34,624 nucleotides of DNA, taken from positions 1 through 34,624 of the forward strand of contig NW_023365705.1 in NCBI RefSeq assembly GCF_000003815.2. The letters run 5' to 3'. Below are positions 1 to 13,000 of the stretch, one piece after another. Every line of letters starts with the position of its first letter. Within the stretch, counting starts at the first letter, position 1. The notes beneath the pieces are model-generated. The model ran no database searches and was not told the origin of the DNA. It was given only the letters and a program-made list of their open reading frames with translations. Origin of the DNA: Branchiostoma floridae (lineage: Eukaryota > Chordata > Leptocardii > Amphioxiformes > Branchiostomatidae). The translations under genes were made by a program, and so were the position numbers.

Positions 1-890
1 AGCAGTAAACGTCGAAACAAGGGCTAGACTCACGTTCCAATAGAAAACAACTCCACGCACAAGTGTTGCCGGACTGAGTCAGGGCGTTCACCTGTTGGAC
101 TAGATTTTTCCACCATGGCCATTTTCTAGCGACGAGCGTAATACATTTAAACACACACACACACACACAGTCACACAAAAGGGTAGTCACACGCCCAGGC
201 ACGTGAACAAAGCCAACCATGGCGGGGTACCAGGTGTTCAGGCGACAATGCAACAAAAGCTTCTGATCAATGTTTCCCCGGCAGTGTGGATGGAAAGACT
301 AGACCTCGGACTGTTTGTTATTGGGAAACGATCCTGACGACAAAGTTCAGGAACTTTAGTGACGAACTAAACAATGGAGGTGTCAGTTCGGGAGTCCGCT
401 TTATTATACCGCTTTCTAACAGCCATTGTATGTCATTAACAAAGTGTCATAATATTTCTCTATTGACTTAAGCCCAGTCCACCTAGCCTAATCTTCACGG
501 CTTTCTACGGGTGTTGACCTTCATTGTTGATTTGCGATTTTGAAGATGTTGTGGCCAGGTTTTTATGCCTGGAAGGAATACGCCGAAAGAACACGTCGAT
601 ATTTCTCTCCTGTTGTTCTCATACCTAGTAATAAGTCCAAGGATTGTCTTGTGATCATCTTTATCTTTACAAAGATACAGAGATAAGCTGTACAGTTTAT
701 GTAAACATTCACGGGGAGAGTCTTTCTTGTGTCGGATCAAAGCTCAAACTTTGCAACTATATTGCTATGTAGTACAGGTACATATGTAGTATCATAAAAT
801 ATCTATCAAACTGAGATATGATTACATTCGATATGCTCTAAGAGTCTATTGTTCTTTTGCTGAAAGTTTGGAGACCTCATACACATATGT
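1..890. repeat. Segmental duplication, copy A
   Basis: Similar throughout to 2430-3320, with about 80% identity in places and small indels. Shared landmarks are TTCCACCATGGC, GTCAGTTCGGGAGTCCGC and AGCCATTGTATGTCATTAAC. The copy starts outside the window. It includes a CA microsatellite (about 151-172). Short ORFs here are not conserved in the other copy, so no gene is called. Confidence 0.75.
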
Positions 891-2309
891 ACATCCATGG
901 AATATTTAGAGACTTTGAAATTTTTAGGCAAATGACTTAAAATGTCCCTTTCCGGCTTTGGACCTGCATGAGCCTTGGAAAAGAATGAGGCTCAAAGAAT
1001 GATAATTAGGTCAAATTTGTACCTCTTTGGTTTCATATAATACAGTCCAAGAGTCAGCCTATAGCTGTAAATTTTACTATCAAAACCCTTATCAGATAAG
1101 TAATGATTTATAATAAGCAAAACAGATAGTACTTGAAACACCGAACAGGAAGTGTTGTTGAGAGTGGACTAGTGAATGCCATGTACATATAAATCCGGGT
1201 GAAAATGAAAGTGCACCCCCCCCCCCCCCAAAAAAAAGGCTAAAAATCCGCGAAGTCGCGTTGAGAGGTCAAGAAATAACTCCCCTGGCCGACCAACTCT
1301 CCTAGCGTACTATAGACTTGATCTGTCCAATCTACTATTAGACCACCGATCCGCGGAGCCTGGTGGAGGCTAGTCGCGCTTTGCAGGCAAGCAAGGATGT
1401 TAGTAGAGGCAAGTCAACACCTGTTGGTTGTTAAGTAAGGGACGCACTTTGAACCCTACACACGTCATGTCCCATGACGGATTCTCTTGTCGGGTATTAC
1501 GCAGTGACTTTCTTGATCAGCTAAGTCCTAGTCCGTTTCGAAAAGCGCAAGCAAGGTGCAACGCGTAAATAGGATATCTCACTGGCTGTAGTATGTTAAC
1601 CCGGCAACAGGTGCGAAGAACGCCAATGTACCTGTTGAAATGGCGATGTTTCATTTCCTGAGTTAATAGACAAGAACGCAAGTGACGAAGCCGTGCCGTC
1701 AAAATACCGTGAAAGCTGGGCCCTGATCCAAAACTAAACGGAAATAGAACAGGTGTTTACTCGTCGGTTGCACATAATTTCTCTGTGCTATTTTCACTTT
1801 CACCTCTTTCTTCCATAGTTTCGGTGTTCAGGTCTGAAGAAAACACCTTTTTCTTTTCCGTTTTGAACTTCCGAGTTGCCTGGTAAAAAGTGTGTTTTTT
1901 TATAAACAGTTTATGAACATTAAAGGTCAGAAATTAATCTCATAGGTGTCCACTGAAACAGTCAGAAAACAGTAATTTGTGGGAACTGCAAATTTAAGTA
2001 CTGGCGTTACCGCAACCAGCAATAGCAACAGTAATATAAAAGACGCCGGAACAGGAAGTGCTGTAGAATTCTCATGTAGGTATTTGTATAAACAGTTAAA
2101 TGTTACCTGACTGAGGTTGTGAAGCTCGGTATGCACAGTGACTGAGTGTCGGCGCGACTCCAAACTACAAGTTAAGCAGTAGACATGGCTGGACGTCTGG
2201 CCTGAACACCGCCAAACTCAGAAAAAGAGGAACCAAAAGGCAAGAAATGAAAGTGACTCAGAAAAAAAATACAGGCTAAAAATATCGCAGTCACGTGCTA
2301 CAGGTAAGT
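891..2309. other. Intergenic; partial repeat unit, poly-C tract
   Basis: Holds a poly-C/poly-A tract (about 1216-1238), the 1396-1505 segment shared with 2310-2395, and otherwise no recognisable gene. ORFs are short and lack domain signatures. Confidence 0.5.
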
Positions 2310-3320
2310 GAGCACTTGTTGGTTGCTAAGTACAGGCGCACTTTGAACTCTGCACACGTCATGTCCCATGACGGTTCTTTTGTTGGGTATTCACGCTCAG
2401 CTCAGTTGTGCCCTATCAGCAGTAATAATGTTAACGTTTAAACAAGGACTAGACTTACGTTCCAAATGGAAAACAATACCACGTACAAGTGTTGTCGGAG
2501 TCATGACGTTCACCTGTTTGACTAGATCTTTCCACCATGGCAATATTCTAGCGAAGAGCGTAAAACATGTAAACACAAACACACGTATATGTATATATAC
2601 ACAGTCACGAAAAAGGTTAGCCACGCCTTGAGGCACGCAAACAATGCCAAATTAACCATGGCGTGTACCAGGTGTTCACGGGTTCAATGTTTCCCTAGAT
2701 GGACTGTTTGTTGTTGGGAAACATCCCTGACAACATAAGGGAAGGAACTCAACCATCGAAGTGTCAGTTCGGGAGTCCGCTCTATTATAATACCGCTTTC
2801 TAACAGCCATTGTATGTCATTAACAAAGTGTCGTAACCTTTATATTTCTCTGTCATTCAATGGGCGTTGACGTTCATTGTTCGAGTTGCTGATTTGCGAT
2901 TTTTAAAATATTGCGGCTAGGATTTTATGCCGGGAAGGTCTTATGCCGAAAGAACTCGTCGATCTATCGACACAAGTCAAAGTTGCTCTCATGTCTATTA
3001 ACTTAAGTATATCGGAATAAATATAGCTGTAAATACAATTCTTGACTTGTGATCAACTTTATTTATGTTTTTAATGATACAATAAACTATAAAGTTTATC
3101 TCAACGTTCTGTATAGAACATAATGCTATACATTTGAATGAGATCGACTAAAAATTCATGGTGAGTCTTTCTTATGTTGGAACAAACCTCAAACTTTGCA
3201 ACTATAATTAATACTACGTACAACATCCAGATAAAGATATTAGTATCATAAAGTATCTATTAAACTGATAGGATTACATTCAATATGTTCTTTTGTTCCT
3301 TTGCTAAAATATGATATCTA
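2310..3320. repeat. Segmental duplication, copy B
   Basis: Direct-orientation partner of 1-890. Its first part (2310-2395) also matches 1396-1505, which shows that the duplicated unit begins with the CACACGTCATGTCCCATGAC segment. No gene seen. Confidence 0.75.
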
Positions 3321-3669
3321 AAACCACTGGAATGTCCACTTTAAAAGTGAGCAATACACCTAATAAAGAAGACACATAATCAGAAAAGTCATTAAAAAAT
3401 TTCCTCAAAGCATTTAGTGCAACTCATTAAATCTGGCTGAAGAAAAACTACACTAAAAGCCTAATTTACATTTTCTCATACACAATGACATTACATAGTT
3501 GACAACATTGTTCAGTGCAAGCATTTGAGAAGCTTGCTTGTGCACGGCACATGAAAGAAGATTACAATTTAGCCCATTTCAGGATCCCAAAATATACAAC
3601 ATTTCAGTATTTACAACATTTCATATCAACTGATATAATTATTGTGTTTTTTTATGACACAATAATTCT
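3321..3669. other. AT-rich intergenic DNA
   Basis: I see no gene, repeat family or RNA here beyond the polyadenylation region of the ROCO gene on the minus strand. Confidence 0.5.
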
Positions 3670-4006
3670 TTTATTTGCCAAATGATGCTCCAAAGCTAAT
3701 TACATAATATACAGTTCCCAAGTAAGAGTTAAATATTGGAGCACATATCACTAATGTCTAATCAACTGCAAGGTACAATGTTTCCTATTGTGGGGCTCAA
3801 CTTCTTCTTTTAAGGCAGGGGATAATGAAATGTCACATATTCTTTAATATATTATGTATTTTTTTTGCCATGGGTTTTGTGGTTTTAGTAAAAACGTAGT
3901 GCTTTTTTTTATCTCCTAAATGATTAAAGCTCTGTAAAATTGTGTCAACTGATCTCACTCTACATGATGGTACAAATCACACTGAAAATGAAATCATGCA
4001 TGTACC
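3670..4006 (-). terminator. 3' UTR with AATAAA polyadenylation signal
   Basis: After the TAG at 4007-4009 the minus strand runs about 330 bases to an AATAAA hexamer at 3675-3670. Cleavage would follow near 3650. No downstream exon is needed. Confidence 0.5.
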
Positions 4007-7000
4007 CTACATGGAGTCATCATCATACAGCACTTTGGGCTGCGTTTCCCTATTAGAGCCAAACTGTTTGGGCTCAGTTCCTGTGGAAGCCATGTCACTG
4101 TATGACTCTGCATCTGGGAAGGAGGCAGAAAAATCGCTGCCAACAGTTTTTGGCCTGGTTGAACTGTTTCCTGATTGGCTGTTGTAGCTTCTGTTTGCTG
4201 ATTGGCTGTTGAAGCTACATGTACTATTTGCTGATTGGTTGTTGTAGGTACCATTGATCTCTAGCCTGTTGTAAAAGTCTCTGAGTGTGTCGGCGAGGTC
4301 AGCACACTCCACGGCAGCGAGGGCGTCCTGAAGTAGTGAAACCGTCTGTTCCTCGGCCGCGGGACTCCGTTCCCTCCACAGCAGCAGCATCTGGTACTTC
4401 TGCTCCCGAGCATCGAGGCGGAAGTCGTGTTCTGTTGGGGAACAAACGGATTACTGTGAATCAGGGCTCTAGCCAGCGTCCGTTTTTCCGTCAATGACGG
4501 AAATTTGCTCCGTGTGATGGAAAAATTTTAAAACCAATCCGTCATCTTTGACGGACAAAAATCTGATAAAAGCTCCTTGGTGGAAGCTACAGACGGCTTG
4601 GGGACCCCGTCCACGGCTGTAAAAGCCACACACTGTTTGTTTTGCTATTGTTATGATTGTTGACAATGTGTGTCAGTGCCCTTTTGCATACGATAATCTC
4701 ATTAAAACCAGTTTTTCAAGGTCTCAGTTCAGTCTCTCTAACTCCTGGAATAGTGTTTTCGCGACAATGGGAATTGGCTGACGGAAAAAAATGTCGAGTT
4801 GGCTAGAGCTCTGTTGTGAATCTATCTAGTTTCATGATGGGGGGGTTAAGGAGGTGTTTTAAGTGAATTCCAGTTGAGACAATTCTTCAGTGCAGTTATA
4901 CTGGAGTATTCTAAGGAAAATCTGTAGACTGTCATGATTATGACACCACAAAAATTACAGTATTGAAGTTGTGTCACTTTAAACAATAAAATCACTTCCT
5001 TCAGCTGGTGACAAGTAAATGACAGGATCTACATATTATAATCTATAAATAACTCTCATATATGTTGTGATCATCATGAAGTCAATAAAAAATGAGCTAA
5101 TGTCATAAGATTTGGTAACACTTGGTACGTATTATTCCCACTTCTAATTTCAGAGATGGGGTCTCAAGCGAATTATGAAAATTATACATTTTCAAGTCTG
5201 GGATGAAAAAATCAAGAATTTACAATTATAGTGAAGGTGATGCTCTTCATTCTCAGGCTAAAATTCTGTCTCAGGCTTACAAAAAGAGATCTTGCAATTA
5301 CTGTACTGTAAATGCAGAAACTATCGCAGTGGTTTAATGTTCGCAGTTTTCACGGTGGCCGCTTCACTGCGAACTTAAAACCACCGCAAATACTTTTCCA
5401 TGGCAGTAAGAGACTACAGTGCATGGTGTAACCGCGAACTTAAAACCACTGCGAAAATTCATTTTTCCCGCTACCGTGAAATTAAATCCCAGTGAACTTG
5501 AAGTTGAATGCAACTTACCGATGACCTCGATGTCGGTGTCGCTGAGCCCGAGTTTCCTGGCGAGCGGTTTCCAGCTCCGCAGCGGCAGGTTCTGGCTGAT
5601 GTAACCCAACACCTCCTGCAGGGGGTCGGGGGGTCCTGTGATGATGGCGGAAAGAGTACAGTTAATGGCTGGCAAATTCATTTCCTTGGTTGTCTGACAT
5701 ACTGATGATAGTTAAAACTAATAGGGTAAGAGATGAAGATGAAAATAGATCTAGAGCTAGGCTGGGAGGGAAACTCGAATTTGTCAAAGGTAATTAATTG
5801 ATTAATTTTTCACGTGACGTCCTCCCCGTCCACTGGACCTCTGGGAAGAGCGGTTTATAAGGCTGACATGGCTATTCCAGTCTAAATAAAGGATATTGAT
5901 TAATAGATTGATTGAAGTATAACTGTGGGTACCAAAAATGAGGTTCGGCAAATTCTTCTTCTCAGTCAGATACTGTTTTCACATTCACTTGTTCTTGAAG
6001 TTCAACATATTCTATGGATCAATTAGATTCATGTTGCCTAAAGACACACACATGTACAGAGTGACTGACCATAAGATGTTCATCATCCTGATTTATCTAC
6101 TTTTTACCAAAATCACGACACAGGTATTCAAGAATTTCAACACAAAATTTACAGGCCACAGTTGTACTGAAGAACTAAACTTAGACAGCTCAAGCGTAAG
6201 CAACCTGCATACGCAAATATCCCCTGTACTTGCCTTGTTCCAGCTGGAGACGAAGGCTGCCCATGTTCCGGGCCAGATTACTCAGTCTACTGTGGGGTGC
6301 CAGCGACAGTGGTTGGTTGTAAGATGTGGGTTGGTTGTACGCTGGCATTGGTTGGCTGTACAACATGCTGTCCCTGTATACAGGAGGTTGGTACGGAGGC
6401 TGTAACTGTGGGATGTTCTCATCAGCATACAAGGGTTGTGGAGCCATGTTGGTACCCCCCCTATAGGACGCTTCAGGTGAGGTTGTGGCACCCCCCCTGT
6501 GAGCAGATGAAAGAGGGCAGGTGTCCCCCCTATTGGCATATCCTGGTGGACCCCCCCTGTGGGATGATCCAGGTGGAGTTGTGGCACCCCCCCTGTACGA
6601 TGGTGTGGGTGGAGTTGTGGCACCCCCCCTGTATGATGATGCAGCTGGGGGGGTTGTTCCCCCTGTGGCCTGTCCGGCAAGCCCCCCTTGGGTGGGGCCA
6701 GTCTGCACCTGGTTGTTCTTGTTGCCCACCTGACAGTTGCTTAGCGACGAGTTGTGGATGTTGTAGGTGTAGAAGTACGACTTGTTGTTGACGAGCGGAT
6801 ACTGGCTCAGGGTCTCCGCCGCAGGGTTTGCAGTTCCTACAGAGGAAGGGACGAAAAAAGATTTCTCCTTCTTTCCTGCTACCTAGCCTCTTGCAACATT
6901 ACAGGGTGGACTTCACTAAACCGGGCTGAAAGACCACCTACAGCAAGAAAGAGACGAAACCAGAGGTAGCTATAGCTTATGGAACCTAAACACCTTACAC

Positions 7001-10000
7001 TTCCAGTGGACAAGCCTCCTGCTATAGTGCTTGCACCTATGTGTGATCCAGGGCTTAGAAGCAGAGATGGGTGCCGGGCCCGTTGCATCTTCTGATCAGG
7101 GAGGTTGACCCCCTTGTTCTGATGTACAATGTATGGGCAACTTCAGCTTTCTTAGTAGTAGTTGGGTCATAGTAAGTGTTCCTGCTCGCAATGGCCTGCA
7201 ATGTTTCCAGGGAGTGATCGGTCTCCCAGACAATAATACTCACTATAAGTCCCTCTATGGGGTATGCTAAAATTTTTGTACGAGTGATACCCACCTACAG
7301 GATAGACCAGAGCGCGGGGGACGGAGTCCTCACAAGTTTCACAGTACGTGGCCTGGCCCTCGTCACTGCGAACAGATTACAGTTTCAGAACAATTATGGT
7401 TCTAGAAATTCGTATTGTATCTAATAAAAATAACTGCGCTTCGGTGTGCACCAGGAGCCACAACAACTTGGCTGGTCTTAAAAATCAACATTTAGCTGCA
7501 AGCATGGCTTAAAGCTATCTGTAAAGTTGGGACAAAATGTACAAGTTTGAATGAACTTCCTTTGATATGCTTCAGCAGCCTATAATATTTTTTTTCAAAG
7601 TTAACATCAGATACTTTTGGTTGTATATCCACGCACCAGGGAAGCAGTCCCACGGAAACTTGTTCCATAACGATGTAGTTCTGGGAAAGAAACTTTCAAC
7701 ATATAACTTCCTCCTGAGAGGTCAATTATGGAAGAAGAACGGGTGATTTGCTTGATACGAAGTATTGTTGTTAATAAGATAAAATGTACCTCTCCAGTTT
7801 GACAGGCAAGGGGACCTCGAACACCTCAGCATTGTCCGGCTCACAGCGGGGGCAGAGGGAGAACATGTCGATGTTCACACCCGGCCACAGGGTCAGGAGG
7901 GACTGGGCGACTCCCAGCACACGCAGGACAGGGTCCCACAGGGGGTCACGGGGGGTAGGGTCCGCAGGGTCTGGCAAATAAACAAACAAATAAACAAACA
8001 ATCAACAACCAGCACACGCAGGACAGGGTCCCACAGGGGGTCACGGGGGGTAGGGTCCGCAGGGTCTGGCAAATAAACAAACAAATAAACAAATAAACAA
8101 CAAATGAATAACATCCAGCACAGGGTCTCACAGGTCATGGCTGCCAGGGTCTTCAGGGTTTGACAAATAAACAAACAAGTAAATACATGTAATAAACAAG
8201 TGACTCAGCAAACACACATATCAAATACATCTTTCCAATAAATCTATTTGTATCAATATCTACATAGCTGGTATAACCGCCCTTTTCACAGGTATGCGGT
8301 GCGGCAACAGCTGGTTATATTTTAAGAAGCTGATAAAAGTAAAACAACACTGCTGATGACCTCTAACCTATCCTGCCACATCGACTTTGATTGACGATAC
8401 ATTGTATATGATTCTGATTGAGAGTAGAAAGTGACCTACCAGGTTTGTTGCCCCTGGCGACCATCTCGATGGTGGGGTCGTTCCAGACGTCCTGCAGTTC
8501 GCTGACAGTGCTGTCACCATGGCAACCCTGGTGTTTCCTGACGACCATGCTGACGTTGTTCTGGCACAGCTTGGCGGAGTCCCTCCACAGCTTCAGGCCC
8601 GGGCACAGCTGGTGCAGGCACACGCACAGACGCTCGAAAAACCCGTAAGGAACCTCCGGGAAAAACGTCAGCCCGACCCTGGCAGGGATACATAACACCA
8701 AAGGGTTAATAGCAAACTTAGACTTGTATTGTAGATCCTCCTGCGTCTAGTAACACGTTGGGCATTAACCAGTCGCCATTCAAGGCAATTTGGGGCCAGA
8801 GTTTCCGTTTCCACCAGGCAAGCCCCCACTTGGTTAACCTGGTCGTTTTGTAGCAAGTTAGTTACTTTCTTTTTCCAAATTGTTGGGTTGCCAATACAAC
8901 TGCTGTTTAGTAGCATTAGGCAGCATATTAAGATGATAAAATTGTGCGATCATCATTCAACCATCAATCGTCTAGCTGAATTTCCTGTACCCATCACTAA
9001 AAACCAACGGACCCAAGTCAGACTTCACGGTAAAGCCTTCGGGTTGGTAACCGTACCTGATCTGCTCCTGGTCTGTTGGGCATGGGTCGGACCACTCGTC
9101 TGAGGGGAGGGTGTCGTGCAGGTAGCAGGGAAACAGGTACATGGTGCTTTTTCTCAGCTGGTCTGGGCTCACGGGGGGCTGAGGAGAACAATAAGCGATG
9201 AGTGACTTAAGTCAATACAGAATCTGATATGTCCACCTGCACATAAGATATTGACTAAATTAAAATTGGAAGCAAGGAACCGACCAGCCAACCAAGCAAG
9301 CAACCAACTAACCAACCAACTCACCAGCCAGCCAGCCAGCCAGCTGGCCGACCTTAACCCACCGACCTCCCCCGACCGACCGACCAACACACCCACCCAC
9401 CAACCAACCAAACAAACGAACAAACAAACAAACAAACAAACAAACATGTAATACAGTAAACGTATAATTATTCACCAAGTAAATCATGTATATCTGCTGC
9501 AAATTTAAAATAAATGTAAATCCAAAGCATGCTGTTAAAATATGATTTGTTTGTTTGTTTGTTTATTTTGAAACACCTGGGTAGCCTATTCAGTGTCAAT
9601 ACACTGGTTTTCGATAGGGCCCAGTTTCACATATACATACATGGAAATAAAAACAACTTACAGAGAGAAAAGTAGACATACACGTCGGAACATATAAGTA
9701 CAACTGAAACATGAAAGACAGATAAATCAAAATCATAATCCGAACCAAGGTCAACAGTGTAGGAGGTCAGAGGTCACTACTCAGTACTGAGACTATGTTA
9801 GGTCTTTCAAAGCTGACTTAAATGAATTCAGGGTTGGAACTTGCTTAATGTAGGCTGGTAATGAATTAAAGTGTTTAGCACCTCTGTAGGCAAATGTACG
9901 CTGTCCAGTTGTGGTCTTGAAAAAGGGTTTGTATAGAAGTGATGTCTGTCTGGTTTGGTAATTGTGTAAGTTGTGGTTGTGAGAGAAGATGGATGATAGG

Positions 10001-13000
10001 TATGTTGGTGCTAGCCCATTGATACACTTGTAAACCATAATGCACACATGATCCCGCCTTCTCCCTGCGAGGTACTGCCAGCTGAGCTTCTCATGAAGGT
10101 TGAGGACACTGCTGGACTGTAGGTTGAGTTGTAGAACTACCCTGGCAGCCCGGTTCTGTAGCACTTGGAGTTGTTGTTGTCTCCCCACTCCGCAGCTATC
10201 CCACACGGTGTCATAGTAATCCAGAAGGGGGAGTACCATTGCTTTATACAACATGTCAGCTATATTTACAGTGAAGCAAGGTCTAAGACGTCTGAGTAAA
10301 CCTACTCGTTGGGTTACCTTTGAGCAGAGTTTGTCAACATGTTCATTCCACAACAATTTGATTGACTAATTGGAAGCTAATGAGTACCTTGTTGCTAGGC
10401 GGGGCCCATGGCGACCCTGGATGGAATGCCGGCGCTGCTGGGTTGAGCATGTCAGGTTCAGGAGGGGTGTAGGTGAAACACAGCTGGAACTGTGGGTACA
10501 ATGTAAGTTGCACTGTTTACCTTTAAGCTTTTTTCAACAAACAGATATTCAAGAGCAGAAAATGACCAGATCCAGGCGTTGTCACAAAGTCTGAGAAACA
10601 ATTCACAAATTTTACTACTTCAAAATAAGAATGTTGCAAATGCCATGAACCTATTTGAAAATGATTTTACCTGTTCAAGAACATTCACCAGAAGCTGCAC
10701 GTCTTCAGGAACATTCAGCATCTTGTTGTCTTTTGCTTTCTTCCACAGGATAGTCAAGATTCTGTGGTCGAGTAGAGCCTTCCTCTGGAACTTCTTCAGC
10801 TGGTTCTGAAGTCGGCATTTAAAAACAGAATTCAATCTCATTTTCATAATCAATCTGTCATACTTCACACACAGGGACTTGTGCATGAATTGAATGCTTG
10901 CACCAGAGTGTCATGGAATAAACAAATTAGTTATTCCAAAAGGTTTTTGTGTCATGTTCATTACTGCACATTATTGAGACTAAGCCCCACATACTGACAC
11001 ATCAGGAAATTCCTAAACCCGACCCCAACCCTTACTTTTCCAAATTGTCCAGACCTACCTTAAACTTAGTGGACATCATCCCTTCATCTGCCATCTGGTC
11101 CATGGTGATGCTGGCCAGCTCCTCCTGAAGTCCATCTCGGATCACCACCTGTATGGGAAAAATGTTACTGTTATAGTAACAGCTCTTGGTGGCAAATGTT
11201 CAAATGTTGGCATCTACTATCCCTACTAGGCTATCACTGTCAGGGGCATCTCTGGTGCACCAAATCTAATAGTATCTTGTACACTTTTCACAGAACAGCA
11301 GAGAGGCTAAGTGGTGGGTGTCATGGTGGGTATATAGGTAAAGTGTCATTAATAAGGGCACATCATAGGGGCTCAATTATCACCTGCTTGGAGGTGTAAA
11401 AAATCACCGACATGTATGTCTAAATCTGGAGAGGTACCAACTTGAAGTTGAATTCTGGAATATCAGTTCAACTTGATACTCAGGTTAGATTATGAATTAC
11501 TCAAGGCATACCTAAACTCAATCAGGCTCAGCTCCAGACTTAAGTTATAAACTAAACTGATGAACTCTACAACCATAACTGGAAATTAAGTCTTTCCTTG
11601 CCAGGGACTGTTACCTTGAAGACAGCCACGAGCACAGCCGGGTCCACGAAGACGTACGTCTTGAGACAGTCGATCTCGCTGTACCAGATGAGCAGCCCGA
11701 GGCCATGGAGGTACTTCAAGACGACCTTCGCCTCATGACGGGTCTTCACGTCTGTAAAATGGAGGATGTCGTCCACAGCTTCGTCAATGTCAATCACACC
11801 AGGTCCTGCAAAAAGACATTGTATTCAACATCAACGTTTGCATAAATGTTTCGTTTGTTGATCAGAGATCACATTTTGCTGTAGTTTTGTCATCTGTCTA
11901 CTGCAGTTGAAGGAGGTACAAAATATAAATGAAAGCTCCTCAAGCTGCTGCATCATTTAGTCGTATTAGTTTTATTTTTCCGTTACTTTAATTGAAATGT
12001 CATTGATCAGATCACAGAAGGGCACATAATTGTGACTATTCATCATCATCATCATAATTTTTTCATCCAAATATTTCTGGAGAAGTAGAGATAAAATTCT
12101 TCCCTCATAGTATTGACACACAACACTGAAGGTATTCCCCACCAGACCAGTGCCTTTTCAATCAATGTTGTGACCATATTGGCAGTACAAAAGCTGCAAA
12201 AGATTTTAGAGAGAATTGTGCCAGTACTTACAATTACAGTAAGTGTATTTGGACATCAGTCTTGGAGAAGGATTCTCCACCCAGACATGGTTTTGGATAA
12301 GAGTATGGTGCAACATGTATAGTGTAACAGTAAAACACTTTCCTGATTTCAGCCTGTAATTTGAGACACAGCAAATGTTAACATTTAAGTACTTCTTGAC
12401 ATGTAATTATAGTAGAATATTCCCACCTGTGTCAGGTTCTGCACTTCTTCCCTTTTGGGAAGGCTTCATCAGATTCTCCACTTTTGTCCAGGAGGTCGGA
12501 ATCTTCCTCCAAGCCTGGGAGGAAACAAGAAAGGCAGATATGGGACTAATTGCAGTCATGCTGGTGACTTTTGAACTGGTTATCAAACAGAAACAGGACA
12601 TTTTATAAAAGTCAGAGATAAAGAATCTTAGGGTTACACTTCTATGTTCCAACAACAGTATAGTATAAGCATTACTGTAACTTTATCAGAAAATTGAACT
12701 GACCCCAACCCCAAATCTGATTCTACTGACCTGTTGTAGGTAGGTTTGTGCGAGATGGCTCACGGTCTGCTTGAAGCTGTCGAACCCTTGCAGTCCTGGG
12801 GCAGAGCTGAGGGGGAGTCCCTGGGGGTGGACCTGAACCAGGAGGGAAAAGTAAGTGTCAATTGGCTGGGCTGGGTCATTCCTGACGTAAAATCTAGGTT
12901 TGTTTGCTATTTTGTATTGTAGGCAAACATCTGTCTATTTTCATGTTGCCACCATCATCATCGATTCAATGGGTTCTGTTGATTACATGATGGTTGTAAA

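Larger units (their letters stand above)
4120..5635 (-). other. Death domain plus Asn/Gln/Ser-rich tail
   Basis: Exon 5635-5519 (DPLQEVLGYISQNLP, RSWKPLARKLGLSDTDIEVI) and the start of exon 4431-4007 (EHDFRLDAREQKYQMLLLWR, TVSLLQDALA) form a full six-helix death domain with the conserved W1107, DIE and LLLW core. The tail then has three imperfect ~27-30 bp units encoding NNQSANS, NSQSANR and NSQSGNS. The + strand repeats GATTGGCTGTTG there. Confidence 0.9.
8440..12832 (-). other. COR domain (exons 12832 to 8440)
   Basis: Exon 12514-12427 gives the COR entry motif IPTSWTKVENLM. Exon 11805-11615 gives the winged-helix part (YLHGLGLLIWYSE ... TYVFVDPAVLVAVFK), the usual COR-A signature. Exons 11148-11059 and 10805-10671 continue it with WKKAK and VPEDVQLLVNVLEQ. 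Exons 9178-9057 and 8678-8440 give a COR-B-like part (MYLFPCYL, LTFFPEVPYGFFERL). COR mediates dimerisation in ROCO proteins. Confidence 0.85.

Noticed and set aside
6297-6791. 164-residue plus-strand frame over the RGGATTPP exon
   Set aside because: Shadow of the minus-strand coding exon; Cys/Trp-rich composition and no domain.
9169-9502. Leu/Val/Phe-rich frames resembling membrane proteins
   Set aside because: Produced by (ACCA)n/(AAAC)n simple repeats in an intron.
9793-10356. Host gene exon for the 187-residue frame
   Set aside because: Sequence is a non-LTR retrotransposon C-terminal segment with a (CAAA)n-type tail; including it would break the ROCO reading frame.
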